In this document: one piece after another, positions 59,801-64,000 of the stretch
How positions within the stretch are numbered: position 1 is the stretch's first letter
Layout of the letters: each line of letters starts with the position of its first letter
Origin: Pelecanus crispus
Taxonomy: Eukaryota; Chordata; Aves; Pelecaniformes; Pelecanidae
Direction: 5' to 3'
Assembly: GCF_030463565.1 (NCBI RefSeq)
Contig: NC_134649.1
Location: forward strand, 31,583,044-31,647,043
DNA length: 64,000 nt
The notes under the pieces: generated by a model
Databases searched by the model: none
Seen by the model: only the letters and a program-made list of their open reading frames with translations
What the model was told of the DNA's origin: nothing
Position numbers and translations under genes: made by a program

Positions 59801-62800
59801 CTCATCTGGTATGGAGGATTCTTGCTTTCAAGGGCACTGACCTAGGAGAAACATAGTGTTGTCTGAATGGAGGGTGAAAGCATCTCCAGTAGAAATACTG
59901 CTGTCATTTTTCCTGGCTGCCTGGTTTCCATGGATGCTCAGAAGTGGCTTCCTGGCTGCTGTGTGCACTCTTGGACCCCTGTGCTGCTGATGGCCTAATG
60001 CCCAATCTTGGGTTTTTCAGAATGAGCCTGGAGAGGAGAGGTTCTTTGCAGAAGACGTCTTCAAAAAGCCATTGCCTCCCTCTGTGAAAAAGGATGAGAG
60101 TGCAGGCCTGGTAAGATGTTGCATAGCACTTGTCTTTCACCAGTCAAGCATGTGTAGCTAATGAACCACTAAACTAGAGCACGTCTAGGGCTTCATACCA
60201 GTTTTCTGTAAAACATGTAGACGTGAAGCTTCACCCCAGCCTACTCTTTGTGCTGCTGAGCATACAAGTGAGCATCACAGTCTCATCCTGTTGTAGTGCT
60301 GGGTGACTGCAGTCTCTGGTGTTCTCTGTCCAGTATAAGGAAGATCCTGGAAACACCACCAAGCTGGTTGAGCCTGGCCATGTTGTTGTCCTTTCCCCTC
60401 CCCATGAATAGTACTTGTGCTTTGTCTCATCTCTCAAAGGCAAGCAGGACTGTAACTCTTCATGGAGCGGTGGGTTTCTCTGCTCCCATGCTGGCTGGCT
60501 ATGGGGGTGGCTTCGCACCTGGTCTCAATGTCCTCTGTGCACACACAGAGGTATCTGAATGTGACCTGGCCCTGTCCCAGCTCCATCACTGGTCTGAGAC
60601 ATGGCTGGGGCCACCGTCAGTGTCACAGTCCAGCAGAGAGTGAGAGTGGAGCAGGCTGGGACAGCATGGGGAGCTGCTGCAGCTGTCCCTGAAACCAAGG
60701 GGAATGGGAACCAGAATGGGAATGTCTTCCACCAAAAACACCACCTCATTTCTGCCAACTGCCTGCTTTCCTTGGAGGCCTGTTTAAATGGGTGCTTAGC
60801 CATTGCGTGCACTGAGTCCATGCTATGGTAGTCTTAACACCTGGCCTTGACTATTTCAGAATGAGACTGGGGAGGAGAAGTTCTCTGCAGAAGATGTCTT
60901 TAAAAAACCATTACCTCCTTCTGTGAAAAAGGACGAGAGTGCAGCCCCGGTAAGTGTCTCCATAGGATTGGTTTTTGCCTTGTTTGAGCCTAGGTAGAGG
61001 ACTAGGGAGGCTCACCAGAGCCTGGTTGTGACCTTGGATGGCAGAGGTGCCAGCTTCTCATGCCAGATGAGGGAACGTTGGAGATGGAATGGCGAAGGCA
61101 GTTTGTTTTATAACTCTGAGCTTGTTTGTGGGCTTCTAGCATGGGGAAATTTAATACTTGCATTTAAGCAGGGTCTCCTCACTCAAGCAGTCCTCAGGCA
61201 GAAAACTCTTTCAGCTGCCTCCAGACTGAGGAAGGCCAAACCTCACTGACCTCCATTGCTAGAGGAAGTGACTGACAACAATTCCCTGCCAAATAGCTAC
61301 TTCTTCGGTCAGCTTCTTGTGCTTAGGTGTGTGGCAGATTGGGAAAGCCTGGCACCAAAGCACAGCCTGTCTAGAGAACAGAAGGGCTTCTACCCTGTGG
61401 TGTTTAAATGCTGGCCAGCCAGCTTCTTTCCATTCCCTGCCTGTGCTGCTGGGATGCTGCTCTCTTGCTCTTGGGCTGGAACGGAGACAGAAGTCGTGGA
61501 GAGATTGGCTGGGGAAGCAGAGCCCCGCGTGGCAGGGCAGGCTTGATGCTAGAAATTGTCACGCTTTCCTGCCTCTTCCCTCAGCCCAAGGTGGTGAACC
61601 CTCTGATAGGACTTCTGGGAGAGTATGGAGGAGACAGTGACAATGAAGAGGAGGAGGAAGAGGAGGAGCAGTCACAGGCACAGTGGCTGCCAGCTCCCCA
61701 CCCACCAGCACAACGCGAGGAGCAGCCAAGGAAGGCCAAGCTCAGCGACGACAAGCTGACCGACTGGAACAAGCTGGCCTGCTTGTTGTGCAGGAGGCAG
61801 TTTCCCAACAAGGAAGTGCTCATCAAGCACCAGCAGCTTTCCAACCTGCACAAGGTACAGGGGAGCTGGTGGCTGGAGGGCTGCGTGTGTGCTGCAAGCT
61901 GCCTTTGGCTCAACAGCTTTGTGGTCTGCCGGGAAAAATGCGACAGTTGGGTGGGAAGAGCTCTGCTGAGTTTGACACAGTAGCAGGCAAAGTTCCCGTC
62001 AAAGCTCTGTTCAAAGCATTGTGTGAGCTGCTTGTTCCTGCCACGGGAGTGCTATAACATCAAGGTGTGACTTTTTAAGCTATAGTGAGATAGCTCAGGC
62101 TTGGGGAGAGTGGGGTGCTGGCACACATGAGTGTGATAGCAGTAAGAACTTAGCACATGCCTCCCCATGTTCTGCGCTGCCTTTGAGCTCTTGCTTCTAA
62201 GAGGGCCAAACTGCACACAGGTTAAAATAGGACTGGTTGCCTTCCTTACTGTGGAGAGGAAGGGCTTCTGGCCTCTGTGGGCAAGCAGGTCGTCTGGGCT
62301 GCAAGAGAAGCTGTTGCATCTGGTACAGTGCAGATGCAAGAGCATGCTGCTTTACCTGTACTCCCTACAGGTAGAGCAAATGACCCTGACAACTTGTATC
62401 CTCTGCTGACACTGGCTTCTGTTTTCCTCCTTCCAGCAAAACCTGGAGATACATATGAAGATCAAACGATCTGAGCAAGAACTGGCATATTTGGAGAAGA
62501 GAGAGCGTGAGGTGGGTCTGCAGTGGTGGGCAGACTTCTGTTTGTGGTCCTGCACTAGGGGGATGTTGGTCCCAGGCAGACCCTCCACTTATATGCACCT
62601 GTATCTGCAAACTGGACATCAAACGCTTCCCAAAGAGTCAGACTGAACTGTGGGCACACTCTGTATTTGGACCTGTAGATAGTGCTGTGACTTCTAAGAG
62701 CAAGTCTCCCTCCTCCCGGAAGGTTCTGAGTGTGTTTCTGTGGCCCTGCAAGCCAATATTGGGTTTGGGGCTAAGTGGGACCCAGATTTCCATTGAAAGT

Positions 62801-63215
62801 TGATGCAGTGTATGGGCTGCTGCTGCCTGGCCAGGAATGGGAGAGCTGTAACTATCTGTTGTTTGGAAGGTAGCAGAGCTGCTCCCGGTGCCATAGCTGG
62901 AAGGCTGCAACCACAGGTCTGGGTCATCCTAACAGGTGCCATCAGGACAGACAGAATAAGTGGATTGTGGGTCCTAGAAACATCCAGGCTTTGTGGGTCC
63001 CCAGGACAGATTTCCAGCCAGCTGAGGATGAGATGAGACCTGGCTGCAAAACAGTCTCCTGTGGACTGTTAAATACTTCGTAGCTCCCATACTTACTTTG
63101 TTATTTCTGTTATGAAGGGGAGATACAAAGACAAAGGAAATGACCGGAGAGAGAAATTCCAGCAGATGGATTCACCAGAGAGGAAACGACTCAGATACGA
63201 CCGGGACTCAGAGAG
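11842..63215 (+). CDS. RBM6: RBM6, RNA-binding motif protein 6 (gene span, 20 coding exons, 3' end outside window)
   Basis: RBM6 is a nuclear RNA-binding protein of the RBM5/RBM6/RBM10 family that regulates alternative splicing. Twenty exons join in one frame to about 1101 codons. In order: N-terminus [15 protein letters not shown]; decapeptide repeats (FRGRD-type, about residues 60-290); RRM1 (about 475-555, RNP1-like [10 protein letters not shown]); RanBP2-type finger (W560, C562, C565, C576, C579); basic and glutamine-rich linker; RRM2 (692-777); OCRE tyrosine-rich motif (820-850); two similar [11 protein letters not shown] segments; acidic run; C2H2 finger (C1020, C1023, H1036, H1043). 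Human RBM6 has 1123 residues and ends in a G-patch, which should lie past 64000. The decapeptide repeats distinguish RBM6 from RBM5 and RBM10. Unusual features are a duplicated exon (17/18) and an extra symmetric exon (9). Confidence 0.97.
11886..13937 (+). other. RBM6: RBM6 intron 2
   Basis: About 2.05 kb. Contains T and A runs (about 12101-12113; 12556-12574) and no recognisable gene or element. Ends in TATTTCTACAG. Confidence 0.85.
13938..15276 (+). CDS. RBM6: RBM6 exon 3: decapeptide-repeat exon (residues 15-461)
   Basis: A 1339-nt exon, acceptor TTTCTACAG and donor CTTCAG|GTAGGT, phase 2 in and 0 out. It begins [18 protein letters not shown], then carries about twenty tandem repeats of roughly ten residues of the form D-F-R-G-R-D-x-x-x-x, typical of RBM6. 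In human RBM6 this region is linked to self-association. The rest is acidic and Gln-rich, ending with the conserved [14 protein letters not shown] and [10 protein letters not shown]. The 30-nt period keeps a second frame open for 158 codons, which is not coding. Confidence 0.96.
14130..14760 (+). repeat. RBM6: coding array of ~30-nt repeats (decapeptide array)
   Basis: Units such as GACTTCAGGGGCAGAGATG recur about every 30 nt, with the protein pattern (S/L)D(F/Y)RGR(D/E)xxxx. About twenty copies are countable, all in frame, with variation concentrated at positions 6-9 of each decapeptide. Irregular units occur near the end ([10 protein letters not shown]). Confidence 0.9.
15277..16049 (+). 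other. RBM6: RBM6 intron 3
   Basis: 773 nt. Read-through would stop at TGA 15295-15297. The acceptor at 16048-16049 (GAACTCAAG) has a poor pyrimidine tract. Nothing else seen. Confidence 0.85.
16050..16139 (+). CDS. RBM6: RBM6 exon 4 (residues 462-491, start of RRM1)
   Basis: 90 nt, phase 0 at both ends, donor GATGAT|GTAAGT. Encodes [20 protein letters not shown] and [10 protein letters not shown], the first strand and helix of RRM1; human has DQDYRTGPSEEKPSRLIRLS. The acceptor is weak, but the match fixes it. Confidence 0.93.
16140..17136 (+). other. RBM6: RBM6 intron 4
   Basis: 997 nt; donor GTAAGT, acceptor TTTTCCTGTAG. No repeat or gene recognised. Confidence 0.88.
17137..17206 (+). CDS. 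RBM6: RBM6 exon 5 (residues 492-514, RRM1)
   Basis: 70 nt, phase 0 to 1, donor TTCAG|GTGAGA. Encodes [20 protein letters not shown] then YSS; human has ILNAFRTPDGMPVKNLQLKE. Confidence 0.94.
22418..23660 (+). other. RBM6: candidate alternative terminal exon with poly(A) signal (unproven)
   Basis: An acceptor with a good pyrimidine tract (TTTTGTTTCCTTTCAG, ending 22417) is followed by sequence that, joined to phase-1 exon 5, stays open for 35 codons to TAG at 22522-22524. About 1.1 kb later comes AATAAA (23634-23639) and a GT-rich stretch. This would yield a short RBM6 ending inside RRM1. Speculative. Confidence 0.25.
23634..23639 (+). terminator. canonical AATAAA in intron 5 with GT-rich downstream sequence
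   Basis: AATAAA followed within 40 bases by GTGTATG and TATTGTGGGTTTTT. The best-formed plus-strand poly(A) context I noticed in the intron; use is not shown. Confidence 0.3.
25358..25469 (+). mobile_element. CR1 LINE 3' fragment, plus orientation
   Basis: Reads AAGACATGTAGATGTGGCAC, then the CR1 3' tail with GGACTTGGCAGTGTTAGG and AAAGGTCTTTTCCAACCTAA, ending in ATGATTCTATGAT, a shortened version of the ATTCTATG repeat that ends avian CR1 elements. Strongly 5'-truncated, with no coding part left. Confidence 0.9.
29996..30069 (+). CDS. RBM6: RBM6 exon 6 (residues 515-539, RRM1 core)
   Basis: 74 nt, phase 1 to 0. Encodes [20 protein letters not shown] then MEANQ, containing the RNP1-like strand of RRM1. 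The acceptor CCCCAG is fair; the donor CAG|GTTGCT is poor at +3 to +6. It lies between two very large introns, and skipping it alone would shift the frame. Confidence 0.95.
31427..31456. repeat. perfect inverted repeat, 11-nt arms, 8-nt loop
   Basis: AATTCCCAAAT (31427-31437) is matched by ATTTGGGAATT (31446-31456). Probably chance or local duplication in an AATTCCC-rich stretch; no element is attached. Confidence 0.8.
38586..38622 (+). repeat. G-quadruplex-prone G-rich tract
   Basis: Six G runs of four to seven in 37 bases, separated by one to five bases, satisfy the usual G3+N1-7 quadruplex pattern. On the plus (transcribed RNA) strand, so it could fold in the pre-mRNA. Confidence 0.75.
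42281..42339 (-). mobile_element. CR1 LINE 3' fragment, minus orientation
   Basis: ATAGAATCATAGAATCATTT, then AGGTTGGAAAAGACCTTTAA and GATCATTAAGACCAACCA, is the reverse complement of the avian CR1 3' end. About 60 bp remain; the 5' part is lost. It bears the same tail as the copy at 25358. Confidence 0.9.
42342..42367. repeat. perfect inverted repeat, 11-nt arms, 4-nt loop
   Basis: AAGAAGGTCAT (42342-42352) pairs with ATGACCTTCTT (42357-42367) around ATGC. Lies three bases past the CR1 tail. Confidence 0.85.
47488..47652 (+). other. RBM6: candidate cryptic terminal exon in intron 6 (unproven)
   Basis: A T16C5AG acceptor (47465-47487) is followed by 45 open codons in the phase set by exon 6 (phase 0), TAA at 47623-47625, and AATAAA at 47647-47652. 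Downstream GT-richness is modest. It would end the protein inside RRM1. The peptide matches nothing I know. Confidence 0.22.
50059..50133 (+). CDS. RBM6: RBM6 exon 7 (residues 540-564, end of RRM1 and start of zinc finger)
   Basis: 75 nt, phase 0 at both ends, acceptor CTCAACAG, donor CGT|GTAAGT. Encodes [20 protein letters not shown] then WRCKR; W560 and C562 begin the RanBP2-type zinc finger. Confidence 0.95.
50134..51807 (+). other. RBM6: RBM6 intron 7
   Basis: 1.67 kb, no recognised repeat or gene; acceptor TTCCATTGCAG. Confidence 0.88.
51808..51868 (+). CDS. RBM6: RBM6 exon 8 (residues 565-584, RanBP2-type zinc finger)
   Basis: 61 nt, phase 0 to 1, donor GATG|GTAAGT. Encodes [21 protein letters not shown]565, C576 and C579 complete the W-x-C-x2-C ... 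C-x2-C finger begun in exon 7. Confidence 0.95.
51869..52962 (+). other. RBM6: RBM6 intron 8
   Basis: 1.09 kb with no recognised feature; acceptor CCTCTCTTACAG. Confidence 0.85.
52963..53031 (+). CDS. RBM6: RBM6 exon 9, candidate cassette exon (residues 585-607)
   Basis: 69 nt with a strong acceptor (CCTCTCTTACAG) and donor (TTCA|GTAAGA), phase 1 in and out. In frame it encodes [20 protein letters not shown] then QEF, a Gly/Ser/Glu linker. I recall no counterpart in human RBM6 between the zinc finger and the TEAKQE segment. Because it is symmetric, skipping keeps the frame, so it may be alternative or bird-specific. Confidence 0.65.
53032..54122 (+). other. RBM6: RBM6 intron 9
   Basis: 1.09 kb, no recognised element. 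Ends with tandem acceptors TAG/CAG (54122 and 54125). Confidence 0.85.
54123..54374 (+). CDS. RBM6: RBM6 exon 10 (residues 608-691, linker)
   Basis: 252 nt, phase 1 in and out, donor GCAGAA|GTGAGT. Encodes a Gln/Pro-rich, then highly charged linker, [20 protein letters not shown] onward, including [11 protein letters not shown]. Human RBM6 has a matching linker (EPRKREEGQESR). The acceptor is a NAGNAG, so the exon can start at 54123 or 54126, both in frame. A second open frame across the exon breaks the join and is rejected. Confidence 0.9.
54375..54892 (+). other. RBM6: RBM6 intron 10
   Basis: 518 nt, no recognised feature; acceptor TTGTGCTTCACAG. Confidence 0.88.
54893..55053 (+). CDS. RBM6: RBM6 exon 11 (residues 692-745, RRM2)
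   Basis: 161 nt, donor CATGCT|GTAAGT. Encodes [20 protein letters not shown] and the RNP1-like stretch [16 protein letters not shown]. Human has IMLKRIYRSTPPEVIVEVLE and GHTYGFIDLDSHA. Confidence 0.96.
55054..55738 (+). other. RBM6: RBM6 intron 11
   Basis: 685 nt, no recognised feature; acceptor GCTTTTACAG. Confidence 0.88.
55739..55836 (+). CDS. RBM6: RBM6 exon 12 (residues 746-777, end of RRM2)
   Basis: 98 nt, phase 0 to 2. Encodes [20 protein letters not shown] then [12 protein letters not shown]. The donor GGAG|GTATAG is weak, but the join to exon 13 (R-N-D) reproduces the family sequence. Confidence 0.94.
55837..56316 (+). other. RBM6: RBM6 intron 12
   Basis: 480 nt, no recognised feature; acceptor TTTATCTCAACAG. 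Confidence 0.88.
56317..56359 (+). CDS. RBM6: RBM6 exon 13 (residues 778-792)
   Basis: 43 nt, phase 2 to 0, donor GCCG|GTAGGT. With the carried-over bases it encodes [15 protein letters not shown]; human has RNDSGDHSDHMHYYQG here. Confidence 0.9.
56360..56951 (+). other. RBM6: RBM6 intron 13
   Basis: 592 nt, no recognised feature; acceptor CACTTACTCCAG. Confidence 0.88.
56952..57012 (+). CDS. RBM6: RBM6 exon 14 (residues 793-812)
   Basis: 61 nt, phase 0 to 1, donor ACAGT|GTAAGT. Encodes the basic [20 protein letters not shown]; human has FRDRRGGGRNSDW at this place. The donor was chosen over nearby GT pairs because it gives the phase needed by exon 15. Confidence 0.88.
57013..57975 (+). other. 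RBM6: RBM6 intron 14
   Basis: 963 nt, no recognised feature; acceptor TCTTTCTGTTCAG. Confidence 0.87.
57976..58067 (+). CDS. RBM6: RBM6 exon 15 (residues 813-843, OCRE)
   Basis: 92 nt, phase 1 to 0, donor ACTCAG|GTGAGT. Encodes [20 protein letters not shown] then DPRTQ, the tyrosine-rich OCRE motif shared by RBM5, RBM6 and RBM10, which in RBM5 contacts spliceosomal Sm proteins. Confidence 0.96.
58068..58778 (+). other. RBM6: RBM6 intron 15
   Basis: 711 nt, no recognised feature; acceptor GCCTCTTTCAG. Confidence 0.88.
58779..58931 (+). CDS. RBM6: RBM6 exon 16 (residues 844-894)
   Basis: 153 nt, phase 0 at both ends, donor GCTAAG|GTAAAT. Begins [20 protein letters not shown], with REV matching the QEV that ends the OCRE motif in human, then a lysine/arginine-rich stretch ending [11 protein letters not shown]. 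Confidence 0.9.
58932..60020 (+). other. RBM6: RBM6 intron 16
   Basis: 1.09 kb, no recognised element; acceptor GGGTTTTTCAG. Confidence 0.87.
60021..60110 (+). CDS. RBM6: RBM6 exon 17 (residues 895-924), first copy of a duplicated exon
   Basis: 90 nt, phase 0 at both ends, acceptor TTTTTCAG, donor CCTG|GTAAGA. Encodes [20 protein letters not shown] then [10 protein letters not shown]. Human RBM6 has one such segment ([17 protein letters not shown]). It matches exon 18 at 78 of 90 bases and 25 of 30 residues. Confidence 0.93.
60111..60859 (+). other. RBM6: RBM6 intron 17, between the duplicated exons
   Basis: 749 nt. It shows no obvious similarity to the introns on the outer sides of the pair beyond splice signals and a short CTGGCCT-like match, so the duplicated flanks have diverged. 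No third exon copy was seen. Confidence 0.85.
60860..60949 (+). CDS. RBM6: RBM6 exon 18 (residues 925-954), second copy of the duplicated exon
   Basis: 90 nt, phase 0 at both ends, acceptor CTATTTCAG, donor CCCG|GTAAGT. Encodes [20 protein letters not shown] then [10 protein letters not shown]. Seven of its twelve differences from exon 17 are silent, which suggests constraint on both copies. Its end (AAP, then PKVVNP) is closer to the human proline-rich join than the end of exon 17. Confidence 0.93.
60950..61584 (+). other. RBM6: RBM6 intron 18
   Basis: 635 nt, no recognised feature; acceptor CTCTTCCCTCAG. Confidence 0.88.
61585..61854 (+). CDS. RBM6: RBM6 exon 19 (residues 955-1044, acidic run and C2H2 zinc finger)
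   Basis: 270 nt, phase 0 at both ends, donor CACAAG|GTACAG. Begins [20 protein letters not shown], then eight Glu, then [20 protein letters not shown]. The C2H2 finger is C1020-x2-C1023-x12-H1036-x6-H1043. Nearly identical to the human segment. Confidence 0.97.
61855..62436 (+). other. RBM6: RBM6 intron 19
   Basis: 582 nt, no recognised feature; acceptor TTTTCCTCCTTCCAG. Confidence 0.88.
62437..62511 (+). CDS. RBM6: RBM6 exon 20 (residues 1045-1069)
   Basis: 75 nt, phase 0 at both ends, donor GTGAG|GTGGGT. Encodes [20 protein letters not shown] then KRERE, a charged helical segment matching human [20 protein letters not shown]. Confidence 0.95.
62512..63117 (+). other. RBM6: RBM6 intron 20
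   Basis: 606 nt, no recognised feature; acceptor TATTTCTGTTATGAAG. Confidence 0.88.
63118..63215 (+). CDS. RBM6: RBM6 exon 21 (residues 1070-1101), last exon in window
   Basis: 98 nt, phase 0 to 2, donor GAGAG|GTAATG. Encodes [20 protein letters not shown] then [12 protein letters not shown], matching human GKFKGRGNDRREK and DSPERKRIKY. The protein continues past the window. Confidence 0.94.
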
Positions 63216-64000
63216 GTAATGGCTGCTCTTGGTTAGATCTCTTTGGGGCTGCTGATGCTGGGAAGGTATGTGTGCTGCTGGCACGCCAAGGCCAGGAATT
63301 GGCCATTGGGGTAGATCTGCAAGAGTAACAGCCAGATGGGCTGTGATTCTTGTGGGTAGAGTTCCCCAAAATGTGAGCCTGTTGTGCTGCAGGACTTCTC
63401 AGAGAGGGCAGGAGAGGGCCAGGGGTGTGTAGTGCAGGGGTGGAAATGAGGGTTTAGGGGAAAGCAGAGGCAAGCTGGATGGTTGAGATGGGGGGTTTCA
63501 GTGTGCCTGGCCAGGCACAGGGAGCAGAATGCAGCCTGTTTACATCCACCTCATCCTTAAGGCACTTGCTGTCCTCCTGTCCTGGAATCTAGCCATTGAA
63601 AGAAAGAGCAAAGCTGTTTTTCATCTGTTCCACTGACTCAGAGGAACAGTAGGAGCTGTTTCCATCTCATTCAGAGTAGGTGGAGGAAGAAAGTGTGTGC
63701 TGTGCGGAGCTCTCGAAAGGCCTGCCTGCTGCAAGCTCGCGTGTTCCAGTGGGCTGAGGAACTGCTAGGCATGTGTTGAAGACAAAACTAGTTATGTGCC
63801 TGTTCCCTTCTGGTAGAGCACCTCAGAAGGAGACCTTTCCTCTGTGTCTTGCAGTTTAAAAATCCGCATCTTCTCTTCCCTCCGTTTTCTTGGAATAGCT
63901 GTGGGTAAACTAAAGCAGTTTGTGTGCAATGTCATCAGCAGCCAGAAAGTAGAACTTGCCTGAAGGAGCTATTTTTGTGCTGAGTGGTTTTCAAAACTAT
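63216..64000 (+). other. RBM6: RBM6 intron 21 (partial)
   Basis: 785 nt to the window edge. I looked for the expected next exon and the G-patch sequence and did not find them, so the intron continues beyond 64000. Confidence 0.8.

Noticed and set aside
63216-64000. Next RBM6 exon and G-patch
   Set aside because: No segment with suitable splice sites and the expected glycine-rich sequence was found.

Overview
The window is vertebrate nuclear DNA, almost certainly from a bird. It shows split genes with canonical GT-AG introns, a CpG-island promoter, and two short CR1 LINE tails with the avian-type 3' end. Two genes are recognised with high confidence, and their arrangement matches the conserved MON1A-RBM6 neighbourhood known from human 3p21.31. 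I cannot name the species from sequence alone.

Layout. Positions 1-2401 are GC-rich; part is probably the MON1A 3' UTR and the rest has no recognisable gene. MON1A lies on the minus strand, with five coding exons between 5107 and 2402 that join without frame errors into a 549-residue protein. A CpG island at about 5950-7120 separates it from RBM6, which lies head to head on the plus strand. The island holds five ZNF143-type motifs within 200 bp, plus ETS and E2F sites. RBM6 fills the rest of the window: noncoding exon 1 ends at 6775, the start codon is at 11842, and twenty coding exons (numbered 2-21 here) follow up to 63215. The 3' end, including the expected G-patch, lies beyond the window. 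The exons in hand encode about 1101 residues: N-terminal decapeptide repeats, RRM1, a RanBP2-type zinc finger, RRM2, an OCRE motif and a C2H2 finger. Two introns dominate: intron 5 (12.8 kb) and intron 6 (20 kb), on either side of the small RRM1 exon 6.

The genes do unrelated jobs. MON1A is a subunit of the MON1-CCZ1 complex, which activates RAB7 on late endosomes; RBM6 is a nuclear RNA-binding splicing regulator. Their link here is a possible shared promoter region.

Most notable observations: RBM6 exons 17 and 18 are a tandem duplication of one 90-nt exon (78/90 bases identical, both phase 0). There is also a symmetric 69-nt candidate cassette exon, a NAGNAG acceptor at exon 10, a cluster of ZNF143 motifs, and two candidate intronic terminal exons in frame with the upstream exon. 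No tRNA, rRNA, CRISPR or intact mobile element was seen. Exon boundaries were read by eye from splice consensus, reading phase and remembered similarity to human MON1A and RBM6; no alignment was run.
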